Of a stretch of DNA of 38,603 nucleotides, positions 16,500 to 24,953 are shown piece by piece. Position 1 is the first letter of the stretch, and each line of letters opens with the position of its first letter. Made by a program: the position numbers and the translations under genes. The notes below the pieces were generated by a model. It worked only from the letters and a program-made list of their open reading frames with translations, was not told where the DNA came from and made no database searches. Source of the DNA: UA16 sp965661575 (lineage in GTDB: Bacteria > Bacteroidota > Bacteroidia > Flavobacteriales_D > Sanyastnellaceae); assembly GCA_965661575.1 (NCBI GenBank), contig CBFIEJ010000020.1, forward strand, positions 1-38,603. Direction: 5' to 3'.

Positions 16500-17567
16500 A
16501 TGAAAATTCATAATTTCTCAGCAGGTCCCTGCATCTTACCAGATACCGTATTGAACGAGGCAGCTCAAGCTGTTTCTAACTTCAACGGCTTGGGTTTGTC
16601 CTTGGTTGAAATCTCTCACAGGAGCCCTGACTTTGTGGCTGTTATGGAAGAGGCACGATCCCTCACAAAAGAATTATTGAACCTACCCGAGCGCTTCGAC
16701 GTGCTCTTCCTGCAGGGAGGTGCGAGTCTCGGGTTTCTGACTGCGGCTTACAATTTTCTTCCAGAAGGCGGCAAGGCAGCATACATCGATTCTGGCACTT
16801 GGGCAAACAAAGCTGTGAAAGAAGCAAAGCATTTGGGAGACATCGCAGTCATCGGCTCATCGAAGGCGACCAATTACAATCGGATACCAGCTGCAGATTC
16901 GGCTCCTGCTGGAAGTTCGTACCTGCATTACACTTCCAACAACACGATTTTTGGAACTCAATTCGCAAGGACACCCGAGGTTTCTGCGCCTCTGATTGCT
17001 GACATGAGTTCGGATATTTTCTCCCGAGAATTTGATGCGAATCCATTTCATCTCATCTACGCTGGCGCCCAGAAAAATATGGGACCTGCAGGCACAGTCA
17101 TGTATGCGTTCGACACCGAAGCAGCAGGAAAAACCGGACGGAGCATTCCATCTTACCTGGATCTGCAAGTGCATGCAAGCAAAGACAGCATGTTCAATAC
17201 ACCCTCTGTGTTTCCTGTTTACGTCACCATGCTCACCTTGCGTTGGATCAAAGCCATGGGAGGCGTGAAAGCCATGGAAGTCCGAAACAGCGAAAAAGCG
17301 AATTTGATGTATGGAGAAATTGATCGCAATCCGCTCTTTGAAGGACATGCAGCCGTGGGAAGTCGGTCCACCATGAACGCAACCTTTCGCCTCCAAGACG
17401 ATGCTCACGCAACGGCATTTGATGCCATGTGGAAGGAGGCTGGTATTTCCGGCATTAAAGGTCACCGCAGCGTTGGCGGCTACCGAGCTTCTATGTACAA
17501 TGCGCTCCCAAAAGAATCCGTCCAGGTCCTTGTCGATGTGATGAAGGAATTGGAACGCACAGCCTAA
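16500..17567 (+). CDS. serC: phosphoserine aminotransferase
   Basis: SerC converts 3-phosphohydroxypyruvate and glutamate to phosphoserine, the second step of serine synthesis, and also acts in the DXP-dependent PLP pathway. The 355-residue protein starts at ATG 16500 with the typical KIHNFSAGPCILPDTVL. LSLVEISHRSPDF, VLFLQGGASLGF and IYAGAQKNMGPAG follow, the last with the PLP-binding Lys192. The C-terminus GIKGHRSVGGYRASMYNALP is diagnostic. An upstream extension to 16461 lacks homology. It heads a compact cluster with serA, which supplies its substrate. Confidence 0.97.
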   Translation: MKIHNFSAGPCILPDTVLNEAAQAVSNFNGLGLSLVEISHRSPDFVAVMEEARSLTKELLNLPERFDVLFLQGGASLGFLTAAYNFLPEGGKAAYIDSGTWANKAVKEAKHLGDIAVIGSSKATNYNRIPAADSAPAGSSYLHYTSNNTIFGTQFARTPEVSAPLIADMSSDIFSREFDANPFHLIYAGAQKNMGPAGTVMYAFDTEAAGKTGRSIPSYLDLQVHASKDSMFNTPSVFPVYVTMLTLRWIKAMGGVKAMEVRNSEKANLMYGEIDRNPLFEGHAAVGSRSTMNATFRLQDDAHATAFDAMWKEAGISGIKGHRSVGGYRASMYNALPKESVQVLVDVMKELERTA

Positions 17568-17606
17568 CGACCCACTACCAAATCAACCCTTTGAGACTCA
17601 ACTGAT

Positions 17607-18572
17607 ATGAATATTCTCGCAAACGACGGCATTCACCCAGCAGGCCATGCAGCATTAGAAGCCGCAGGCCACAAGCTTTGGACCGAGTTCATCGAGCCCC
17701 AAAACCTCGAAAGCTTCATCAATGGAAATGCCATTGACGGTTTGTTGGTACGAAGTGCCACCAAAGTGCGACAACCCCTCATTGATGCGTGTCCACACCT
17801 CAAGTTCATCATACGCGGAGGGGTTGGAATGGACAACATTGATGTTGCGTACGCAAGGGAAAACGGCAGAGAGGTCCGCAATACGCCGGCCGCAAGCTCA
17901 CAAAGTGTGGCTGAATTGGTCATGGGACACCTCTTTTCCATCAGCCGTTCCCTTCATGATAGCAACCGACGTATGCCCGTAGAAGGTGTTGAACAATTCA
18001 AAGTTTTGAAGAAGTCCTACGGAAAAGGGCGCGAATTGCGTGGAATGACACTGGCCATTGTTGGCTTCGGTCGCATTGGTCAATCACTCGCACAATACGC
18101 TTTGGGGTGTGGCATGAACGTCATTGGAGTGGATCAAAAAAATGGAACGAAAAACATTGAAGTCGCTATTGGGAATCAAACGCTAAACGTTGAAGTCCCG
18201 GTCGTAACGCTCGATGAAGCGCTTCCTGTGGCGGATGCCATAAGCCTGCACATTCCAGCACAAGCCAATGGACAAGCCGTCATCGGTTCTGCCGAAATGA
18301 GCAAAATGAAAAAAGGGGTGATTCTGCTCAATGCCGCTCGAGGTGGCGTGGTCGATGAGGACGCATTGCTCGAAGCATTGGATTCAGGCCAAATTTCAGG
18401 TGCAGGTGTTGACGTTTTTGTCGGAGAGCCGAAGCCACGACAGGACCTCATGCGCCACGCTGGCATCTCACTCTCTCCGCACATTGGAGCCGCTACTGGC
18501 GAAGCACAAGAGCGAATTGGTTTGGAAATTGCGTCAATTGTAGCCGAAATTGGTTCCAAAGAAGCATTTTGA
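17607..18572 (+). CDS. serA: D-3-phosphoglycerate dehydrogenase (short form)
   Basis: SerA oxidises 3-phosphoglycerate to 3-phosphohydroxypyruvate with NAD. The 321-residue protein belongs to the D-2-hydroxyacid dehydrogenase family. DGLLVRSATKV and KFIIRGGVGMDNID form the substrate side. LAIVGFGRIGQSLAQYAL is the Rossmann loop. GVILLNAARGGVVDEDAL carries the catalytic Arg region, and ISLSPHIGAATGEAQERIG the catalytic His. It lacks the C-terminal ACT and regulatory domains of long SerA enzymes, so serine feedback through ACT is not expected. Another 2-hydroxyacid substrate is possible, but the adjacency to serC makes serine synthesis the best call. Its stop overlaps the next start as TTGA. 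Confidence 0.92.
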   Translation: MNILANDGIHPAGHAALEAAGHKLWTEFIEPQNLESFINGNAIDGLLVRSATKVRQPLIDACPHLKFIIRGGVGMDNIDVAYARENGREVRNTPAASSQSVAELVMGHLFSISRSLHDSNRRMPVEGVEQFKVLKKSYGKGRELRGMTLAIVGFGRIGQSLAQYALGCGMNVIGVDQKNGTKNIEVAIGNQTLNVEVPVVTLDEALPVADAISLHIPAQANGQAVIGSAEMSKMKKGVILLNAARGGVVDEDALLEALDSGQISGAGVDVFVGEPKPRQDLMRHAGISLSPHIGAATGEAQERIGLEIASIVAEIGSKEAF

Positions 18573-19792
18573 ACTGGATTCGACCTTTTACCTTGATTGC
18601 GCCACCGGGTGATAAATCTCACTTGGTTGCGTCTCGTTCTTATTTGACTTACAGCAAGGCCGAATTGCGCGACAAATTGGATCGCAATCCATATTCGTAC
18701 TTGCACGTCATCAACCCCACCGGAATCGGATCCTCCAAAGTCAAACGCGGTACGCAACCATTTTTTGAACTTGTGAGGGAACGTTACTTGGAGTTCAAGG
18801 CGTCAGGTTGGCTCACTTTCCGAGGCGAAAATCGCCTGGCGATTTACAGGCAGTCTTCACCGGAGCACACGTGCACAGGCATTGTGGCTAGTCTTTCGCT
18901 CGATGGAATTCGAAACGGTCAGCTCAAGCTTCACGAACAAACGCTGAAAAAACGAGAGCAACTCTTTGCCAAATACTTGAGCACCGTTCAATGCAATGCA
19001 GAGCCCGTGCTTTGCGCCTATGACGACAACGAAAAGTCCGATGCGGGTGAAATTCAAAAAACGCTTGGTAAGTTGACGCAAGGTCGCCCGGAAATGGATT
19101 TTACCACGACCGATCAGATCCGTCACTCCGTCTGGATTCTATCCGATGCGGAATCGCAGGCCTTGGCTCTCCAAACTCAAACGTTGACTCCCCTCTACCT
19201 CGCTGATGGTCACCACCGTGTAGCATCAAGCTTGGCCTCTGAAAACCTCAATGGCGTGAACAACGCCAGCAAGGGTCTCATGGCTTTCATCATTCCAGAG
19301 TCAGAACTTCTCATCCGTGGCTATCACCGTGCTTTGAAAGGCGTGGATTGGAACGCCGACCGTTGGGATGCAGCGTTGCAAAGTCTGTCCCCTCACATTT
19401 CTAGCCATCGCACGACCCGGCAAACCCTTTCTGCTCCCACGAACGTTGGAACGGTTCACCTCCACGCTGCCGGGGAAAGCTGGATTCTCAAACTGAACGA
19501 TAGCAGCTTGGAATGTGTCGATGCTGAAATCATTCAAACCCATGTTTTCGAAGGGCTGTTTGGCATTGAAGATGTTCGAAACAATCCCCAGCTGGCTTAC
19601 ATTCCGGGAACCATGGACAGCGATGAACTCATTGCACAGTGCGATGAGCAGATCGACCGATGCATCTTCGAGATGTCGCCAATGAGCACTGCCCAAATCA
19701 AAAACACTGCGGATCGTGGAGGCTTTTTGCCTCCCAAAAGTTCTTGGATTGAACCCAAATTACGCAGCGGACTCTTCATTCATGAAATCTGA
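18569..19792 (+). CDS. DUF1015 family protein
   Basis: The 407-residue cytoplasmic protein matches the DUF1015 family. It begins NWIRPFTLIAPPGDKSHLVA and YLHVINPTGIG, then TGIVASLSLDGIRNGQLKLH and HEQTLKKREQLFAKYL. It has the conserved LYLADGHHRVASS and ends with NTADRGGFLPPKSSWIEPKL. The start is a TTG within TTGA, overlapping the serA stop; the first in-frame ATG lies far inside the conserved domain, so TTG is well supported. DUF1015 genes often sit beside serA and serC, suggesting a link to serine metabolism. HxxxR-like motifs hint at a nucleotide- or phosphate-binding role, but no activity is established here. Confidence 0.87.
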   Translation: MNWIRPFTLIAPPGDKSHLVASRSYLTYSKAELRDKLDRNPYSYLHVINPTGIGSSKVKRGTQPFFELVRERYLEFKASGWLTFRGENRLAIYRQSSPEHTCTGIVASLSLDGIRNGQLKLHEQTLKKREQLFAKYLSTVQCNAEPVLCAYDDNEKSDAGEIQKTLGKLTQGRPEMDFTTTDQIRHSVWILSDAESQALALQTQTLTPLYLADGHHRVASSLASENLNGVNNASKGLMAFIIPESELLIRGYHRALKGVDWNADRWDAALQSLSPHISSHRTTRQTLSAPTNVGTVHLHAAGESWILKLNDSSLECVDAEIIQTHVFEGLFGIEDVRNNPQLAYIPGTMDSDELIAQCDEQIDRCIFEMSPMSTAQIKNTADRGGFLPPKSSWIEPKLRSGLFIHEI

Positions 19793-20450
19793 AGCAAGCC
19801 ACATTCAGGATCGGTTATCTGGTGTTCGGAAGAACATTCCCGATCACGTGACATTGATTGCTGTGAGCAAAACCAAACCGAAAGAAGCAATCGAGGCTGC
19901 TGCCTCCATTGGACAGATCGAATTCGGGGAAAATCGAGTGCCCGAATTGGCAGAGAAGGCGAAGTCCCTAAGTCATCTGAATTTAAAATGGCATCACATC
20001 GGTCATTTGCAGACCAACAAAGTCAAACTTGTCGTCCCCCACGCTGATCTTATCCACGCCGTGGACAGCGAGCGTCTTCTTCAGGAAATCAACAAACGAA
20101 GTCACAGCATCGGTAAAATCTCAGATGTGCTGCTGCAAATTCACATCGCCACGGAAACCAACAAGTTTGGCTGGAGCTTCGCAGAATTCGATGCGTTCCT
20201 GCAAGAACAATCTTGGCAAGATTTAAAGCACGTTCGCATCCGCGGACTCATGGGAATGGCCACATTCACTGACGACCGCAAACAAATAAGTACTGAATTT
20301 CGGGCATTGAAAAAAACTTTCGACGCAGCCTCCTCCGTTCACAATGACTGGGATACGCTATCCATGGGCATGAGTGGTGATTGGAAAATAGCAGTCGATG
20401 AAGGTTCCACCATGGTGAGAATTGGAAGTTCAATCTTTGGAAGTCGATGA
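19782..20450 (+). CDS. YggS/PLPBP family pyridoxal-phosphate homeostasis protein
   Basis: This small PLP-binding protein with an alanine-racemase-like barrel but no known enzyme activity buffers PLP and affects amino-acid metabolism. In 222 residues it shows LIAVSKTKPKEAIEAA with PLP-binding Lys30, IEFGENRVPELAEKA, LKWHHIGHLQTNKVKL, VRIRGLMGMATF and the C-terminal SMGMSGDWKIAVDEGSTMVR with IGSSIFG. The ATG at 19782 overlaps the DUF1015 stop by 11 bases; an earlier in-frame start would add a non-homologous segment. A PLP-handling protein beside the PLP enzyme SerC is a sensible grouping. Confidence 0.94.
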   Translation: MKSEASHIQDRLSGVRKNIPDHVTLIAVSKTKPKEAIEAAASIGQIEFGENRVPELAEKAKSLSHLNLKWHHIGHLQTNKVKLVVPHADLIHAVDSERLLQEINKRSHSIGKISDVLLQIHIATETNKFGWSFAEFDAFLQEQSWQDLKHVRIRGLMGMATFTDDRKQISTEFRALKKTFDAASSVHNDWDTLSMGMSGDWKIAVDEGSTMVRIGSSIFGSR

Positions 20451-20812
20451 AACAAAGCCAGACATCCCCGAAGCCTACGAACGACTGGCGACGGCTCTAC
20501 GATCCGTGGTTCAAGTCATGGCTCATCCTCATGCCCATTGTTGGTGTCGGAAGCTATTACCTCACTCGAAATGCCTGGCGACGGATTCAGGCCATTTTGC
20601 AAGGCGAAGCAGGTAGCGTTTGGGACGCCCCCCCCATCCCCGAGACTGCCGAACCTGCATCATTTATCTCCTACGGACTCGGAGCGGCTCTTATCTTCTC
20701 TCTATTTTGGTTGATCATTGCGCGGTTGTATGTCGCCGCACAAGACTCACAGCAAACTCCTAAATCCCATGAATCCCATGAATCCCATGAATCCCATGAA
20801 TCCCATGAATAA
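20447..20812 (+). CDS. small two-helix membrane protein with C-terminal SHE repeats
   Basis: The 121-residue protein is unrecognised. Two hydrophobic segments, WLILMPIVGVGSYYL and FISYGLGAALIFSLFWLIIA, suggest an integral membrane protein with both ends on the same side. The last 15 residues are five copies of Ser-His-Glu, encoded by a 9-bp tandem repeat that also forms the start region of the next gene. It starts as ATGA over the YggS stop. The repeat-coded tail is probably not functionally constrained. Confidence 0.7.
   Translation: MKQSQTSPKPTNDWRRLYDPWFKSWLILMPIVGVGSYYLTRNAWRRIQAILQGEAGSVWDAPPIPETAEPASFISYGLGAALIFSLFWLIIARLYVAAQDSQQTPKSHESHESHESHESHE
20763..20807 (+). repeat. five tandem copies of AATCCCATG spanning a gene junction
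   Basis: Five exact 9-bp copies lie in a row. In one frame they encode Ser-His-Glu repeats at the end of the membrane protein. In the next frame they give Met-Asn-Pro repeats, so ATGs at 20769, 20778, 20787, 20796 and 20805 are all in frame with the downstream beta-propeller gene. Because the unit is a multiple of three, copy-number change would keep both frames. Confidence 0.95.
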
Positions 20813-21899
20813 CCTCAAATTTTCGTTCAGAGTCGCAGCCATTGGAATCGCATTGATCACCATCAATGGAGCAGCTTTTGCTCAGACTCCGGGCAACATT
20901 GAATCTGCAGAGTATGACCCCACCGGCAATCGCTGGTTCATCTCTAACAACTCAAGTTTGCTCGAGACATATGACGGCGGCGAGAGTTATGCTTATTTCG
21001 GCAATGCCACAGCGTCACACGGAATGGAGGTCATCAATGGACATCTCTTTGCTTTGGGCAATAATGTCATCCGCGCATACAACCTCGAAACAGCAGAACT
21101 GGCCGGCAGCTATTCGATCCCCGGTGCCGGTTTCCTAAACGGCATGGGTAGTCGTGCGCAAGAACTGGTTGTCAGCGACTTCTCCAATGGCAAGATTCAT
21201 CGTGTGGACATCACAGACCCCGCCAATATGTCGAGCTCAGTCTTGATCAACAATACTGGAACCACACCCAACGGTGTTGTCATTGACGAAGTCAATGACC
21301 GAGCTATTGTCGTGAATTGGGGGCTTTATGCCTCAATCTTGGCGATTGATTTAACAACTGAGGAACAAACCACAGTAGTCGCCAACACCGGCTTGGGCAA
21401 CCTCGATGGTGTGGATATGGATGGAGAGGGACGTTTCTACATCAGTTCCTGGTCTCCAGCCCGGATCACACGATACTCCAATGATTTCAGCTCATCCGAA
21501 ACAGTGGTCCAAGGTTATGTGGAAGGCCTTTCAAATCCAGCTGATATTTGCTACAGCCTCGAAACAGACACCCTGGGAGTAGCCAACAGCGGAACAGGCA
21601 TTCCATCTTTCCACTACTTCGGGTCCACAAGTGACATCAACGAAACTGTAAACCCCGAATCTGTGATTTGGGATGGTCAAGAGCTCCGCATTGAGTCGAA
21701 TCTATCTGGAACCTGGAATCTTTCCTCTTATTCAACAGCCGGCCAATTGCTGGCATCAAAAGAAATGGAACTGCCCAATGCTCCCATCCGAATTTCTCCT
21801 GAGCGGCTCGGCCTTCAGAACAATGCCGGAACAATTTGGCACATCCTCTCTCCTTCTGGAAAGACTTATTCCGTTAAGACGGGTCCACGTCTACAGTAA
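20805..21899 (+). CDS. secreted beta-propeller (SMP-30/NHL-like) protein, possible T9SS tail
   Basis: The most downstream ATG of the repeat (20805) gives a standard signal peptide, NNLKFSFRVAAIGIALITIN plus GAAFAQ; the four upstream ATGs would add MNP triplets. The mature protein, about 340 residues, has repeated blade-like motifs: VVSDFSNGKIHRVDI, TTPNGVVIDEVNDRAIVVNW, GNLDGVDMDGEGRFYISSW and SNPADICYSLETDTLGVANS. They resemble SMP-30/NHL propellers. The last 75 residues (LRIESNLSGTWNLSSYSTAG and then QLLASKEMEL) look like a degenerate type IX secretion sorting domain. No catalytic residues are assigned. Its 3' end overlaps priA by 26 bases. Confidence 0.72.
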   Translation: MNNLKFSFRVAAIGIALITINGAAFAQTPGNIESAEYDPTGNRWFISNNSSLLETYDGGESYAYFGNATASHGMEVINGHLFALGNNVIRAYNLETAELAGSYSIPGAGFLNGMGSRAQELVVSDFSNGKIHRVDITDPANMSSSVLINNTGTTPNGVVIDEVNDRAIVVNWGLYASILAIDLTTEEQTTVVANTGLGNLDGVDMDGEGRFYISSWSPARITRYSNDFSSSETVVQGYVEGLSNPADICYSLETDTLGVANSGTGIPSFHYFGSTSDINETVNPESVIWDGQELRIESNLSGTWNLSSYSTAGQLLASKEMELPNAPIRISPERLGLQNNAGTIWHILSPSGKTYSVKTGPRLQ

Positions 21900-24372
21900 G
21901 GCGGATCCGCTTGAAACGATCGTCTGATTGAAACGCGTCGAGGTCCTGCGCCAAGAGGTCCTTGTAATCCTTTGGAGACAAAGAGCGCTCGAATTTGAGC
22001 AGTATCACGCGAAGGTATAAGTCGTTTATTTTGCTCAACTGTGGTGTTTCAGGACCAATTGCACGCGCCGCAAAGCGCTGTCGCAAGCGTCCCGCAAGCA
22101 CTTCTGATGCCGCATCGAGTCTCCGCTCATCCGAATGCTTCAAGGTGAGGCGTATCAAACGGTCAAATGGCGGATATCGGTAATTCTTGCGCTCCTGCAA
22201 CTCTTGGCGCACAAGGCCATGGTAGTCGTTGGCCATGACCTTCGTCATCACCCAGTGATCGGGGTTGTATGTCTGCAAGATGACTTTTCCACGTTGACCC
22301 GACCTACCGGCCCTACCGGCCACCTGCGTGAGCATCTGAAAGGCCCGTTCAAAACTCCGAAAATCCGGAAAATTGAGCATGCGATCCGCATTGAGCACGC
22401 CCACCAAGCCAACATGAGCAAAATCTAAACCCTTGCTCACCATTTGCGTTCCCACCAGCACATCAAATTCTTGATTCGCAAAGGCCGTGACCATGCGCTC
22501 GTGCGCATGCTTACTGCGGGTGGTATCTCGATCCATCCGCGCCACGCGCGCCTTTGGGAATAACTCCTGCAGCTCCTCCTCCACACGCTCCGTTCCCAAG
22601 CCTTTCGGCTCCATTGTTTTTTTACCACAAGAGCCACACAGCTGGGGCGGAGGCGCCACATCATAACCGCAATGGTGGCAATTCAATTCGTTTTTCCACT
22701 TGTGCACAGTCAACGGAACATCACAGCGCTCACATTCCGGAATCCAAGCACACGTGCCACATTGCCAAACAGGCGCAAAACCGCGACGATTCTGAAACAG
22801 AATTACCTGTCGATTGGCATTCAGCACCTTTTCAATTTCCAGTTTAAGCAAACGCGAAAAATGGCCCGTCATCGCGCGCTGGCGATGGGCTTTCTTGAGA
22901 TCTGCGCACCATATTTCTGGAAGCATGACTCCACCGTATCGTTCGGTCATTTCGACACGATCAATGCGGCCCTCTTCCGTCAACCAGTGGGTCTCTACCG
23001 AAGGCGTTGCCGAACCCAGCACCAAGAATGCATTGGCCTCACGGGCAAGCCACATCGAGGCGTCCCTCGCCTGGTAACGCGGTGCGGGATCATGCTGCTT
23101 AAAACTCGCCTCATGCTCCTCATCGACAATGATCAACCCCAAATTTTGAAACGGTAAAAACATCGCAGAACGAGGACCTACAATCAGCTGAGCCGGTGAG
23201 CCATTTCCTTTTTTACCTAAAACCTCCAACCAAGTTTCTGTCCGTTCGCGGGTCGTAAATCGACTGTGGTAAACCTGGAGAAAGCGTTTGAAATGAAGCG
23301 CCAAACGCTGAATCAATTGGGTCGTCAATGCAATTTCCGGAACCAAAAAAAGAACGGTTTGTCCTTTCTCCAAGGCATCTGCAATCAGATGGATATAAAC
23401 CTCCGTCTTCCCCGACCCTGTCACACCGTGTAACAAAGCCTTGCGCTTGCCCGAAAGATTGCTTTCAGCAAGACCGCGGTACGCTCGAGTTTGCTCTTCA
23501 CTGAGTTTGGGCAGTGGTTGCGCATCAGTTGAAGTGGTCCTTGTCTCGAGTTGTTCTGGTTTTTTGGTCCGTTCAAAAATTCCTTTTTCCACCATGCGCC
23601 GCACAGCACCAGAGTCAGCCTTGGCCGATTCAAGCACTTCCTTCTCAGCGAACTCTGCATCCCAATGATGCTCTCTGCACAAGGATAGAAAACCCGTGAG
23701 CACACGTGCTTGTTTGGGCGCTCTGCGCTCCAACTGATCTAGCAAAGACGTCAGCGCTCCTTCCTCGCGAAAATCAGCGTTCAACTGGAGATAATACGCC
23801 ATCTTAGGCTTGTATCGTTCCTTCCACTCTTCTTCTGATACAATGAGACCTCGCTCCACCAAACCATTGAGTATCCGCTGTGGATGTTTCAAATCCACAA
23901 TTGAAGCCGCTTCAGATAACTGAATTCCACCTTGAGCCACGACCGCCTCGTACAAGAAGAGTGAGCGTTCATCCAAGTCGCGCCAAACCACATCTTGACG
24001 GTTGGGCGGTTCAGGATGTGGCAAAAAACGAGCTTGACTATTCAGCTTGAGCCCTGCCGGAAGCGCTGCAGCCATCACTTCACCACGGGTGCACATGTAG
24101 TGACTGGCCATCCAATCCCAGAGGTTTCGTTGTTGCGAAGGCACGATGGAATAGGCATCTACCACCGCCTCCAACGGACGCGGTGCATAAGTCGTCGGCG
24201 CATCATCGTGAACGCGCCACACAATGGCTATGTATCGTTTTCGCGTCCCCACCTGCACGACGACTCGCATGCCCGGAAGCACTTCCTCCTCCTGATCAAT
24301 CAACCCATATGTCAATAGCTTGGGAAGCGGCAAAGGAACCACCACATCTGCATATTTTCCTTGAGCATTCAT
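21874..24372 (-). CDS. priA: primosomal protein N' (replication restart helicase PriA)
   Basis: PriA recognises stalled forks and reloads the replisome as a 3'-5' DNA helicase. The 832-residue protein has the N-terminal 3'BD (YADVVVPLPLPKLLTYGL), a Walker A motif LHGVTGSGKTEVYIHL near residue 315, and the DEEH box in IIVDEEHEASFKQHDPAPRY near 415. A zinc module with eight cysteines follows at about 535-590 (CGTC, CERC, CHHCG, CGSCG). Then come GLGTERVEEELQELFP, VGTQMVSKGLDF and TQVAGRAGRSGQRGKV. ATG 24372 is preferred over GTG 24402. It is convergent with the propeller gene and divergent from bcp. Confidence 0.97.
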   Translation of the reverse strand: MNAQGKYADVVVPLPLPKLLTYGLIDQEEEVLPGMRVVVQVGTRKRYIAIVWRVHDDAPTTYAPRPLEAVVDAYSIVPSQQRNLWDWMASHYMCTRGEVMAAALPAGLKLNSQARFLPHPEPPNRQDVVWRDLDERSLFLYEAVVAQGGIQLSEAASIVDLKHPQRILNGLVERGLIVSEEEWKERYKPKMAYYLQLNADFREEGALTSLLDQLERRAPKQARVLTGFLSLCREHHWDAEFAEKEVLESAKADSGAVRRMVEKGIFERTKKPEQLETRTTSTDAQPLPKLSEEQTRAYRGLAESNLSGKRKALLHGVTGSGKTEVYIHLIADALEKGQTVLFLVPEIALTTQLIQRLALHFKRFLQVYHSRFTTRERTETWLEVLGKKGNGSPAQLIVGPRSAMFLPFQNLGLIIVDEEHEASFKQHDPAPRYQARDASMWLAREANAFLVLGSATPSVETHWLTEEGRIDRVEMTERYGGVMLPEIWCADLKKAHRQRAMTGHFSRLLKLEIEKVLNANRQVILFQNRRGFAPVWQCGTCAWIPECERCDVPLTVHKWKNELNCHHCGYDVAPPPQLCGSCGKKTMEPKGLGTERVEEELQELFPKARVARMDRDTTRSKHAHERMVTAFANQEFDVLVGTQMVSKGLDFAHVGLVGVLNADRMLNFPDFRSFERAFQMLTQVAGRAGRSGQRGKVILQTYNPDHWVMTKVMANDYHGLVRQELQERKNYRYPPFDRLIRLTLKHSDERRLDAASEVLAGRLRQRFAARAIGPETPQLSKINDLYLRVILLKFERSLSPKDYKDLLAQDLDAFQSDDRFKRIRLTVDVDPS

Positions 24373-24405
24373 TGAAGCGGCAAATTGAGAAGAAAACTGC
24401 ACATC

Positions 24406-24435
24406 TTGGTTACGAACTTGTAGGAAATAGATTTG
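24406..24435 (+). promoter_or_regulatory. promoter of bcp (TTG-N19-TAGATTTG)
   Basis: A TTG at 24406-24408 and the exact TAnnTTTG match TAGATTTG at 24428-24435 are separated by 19 bases, the canonical Bacteroidota spacing. The box ends ten bases before the bcp ATG at 24446, so the mRNA leader would be only about five bases. Confidence 0.55.
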
Positions 24436-24445
24436 TTATACCTGC

Positions 24446-24922
24446 ATGACACAAATCGCTTCACCACTTGCAACCGGGCAGAAAGCTCCGGAATTTGAAA
24501 CCACCATCCAAGACGGATCTCAACGCTCATCTGCCGATTATGCCGGAAAAAAGTTTGTCGTTTATTTCTACCCTCGCGACATGACCCCAGGCTGCACCGC
24601 TCAAGCGTGCAATTTGACCGACAATTTCGATGCACTTCAAGAGGCGGGCATCGAAATTTTAGGGGTTAGTCCTGATCCAGCTGCAAAGCACATGAAATTC
24701 ATTGCGAAGTATGACATCCGGTTTGACCTCGCCTGCGATGAAGACAAATCCATGCACAACGCATTTGGAGTATGGGGCTTGAAAAAGTTCATGGGAAAAG
24801 AATACGAGGGAACGCACCGAACCACTTTCTTAATCAATGAAAATGGTGAAATACACGATGTCATCCTGAAGCCAAAAACCAAAGATCACGCGCGGGAAAT
24901 CCTCGCTGGATTCGGCTTGTAA
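24446..24922 (+). CDS. bcp: thioredoxin-dependent thiol peroxidase Bcp (atypical 2-Cys peroxiredoxin)
   Basis: Bcp reduces hydrogen peroxide and organic hydroperoxides with electrons from thioredoxin. The 158-residue protein has APEFETTIQDG, KFVVYFYPRDMTPGCTAQAC with peroxidatic Cys50 and resolving Cys55 five residues later, GVSPDPAAKHMKFIAKYDI, and the terminal THRTTFLINENGEI. All are typical. It has its own well-formed promoter and is followed by recA after about 100 bases. Oxidative-stress and DNA-repair genes therefore sit together. Confidence 0.95.
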   Translation: MTQIASPLATGQKAPEFETTIQDGSQRSSADYAGKKFVVYFYPRDMTPGCTAQACNLTDNFDALQEAGIEILGVSPDPAAKHMKFIAKYDIRFDLACDEDKSMHNAFGVWGLKKFMGKEYEGTHRTTFLINENGEIHDVILKPKTKDHAREILAGFGL

Positions 24923-24953
24923 AAAGACTGCATAAACAAACGTTGGTTCTTCG

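Noticed and set aside
16857..17465. A 202-codon minus-strand open frame inside serC
   Set aside because: It is fully antisense to serC, has no recognisable motifs and is rich in Cys and His; shadow frame.
18176..18757. A 193-codon minus-strand open frame across serA and DUF1015
   Set aside because: It is antisense to two well-supported genes, and its low-complexity Ser/Ala/Pro-rich translation is typical of a shadow frame.
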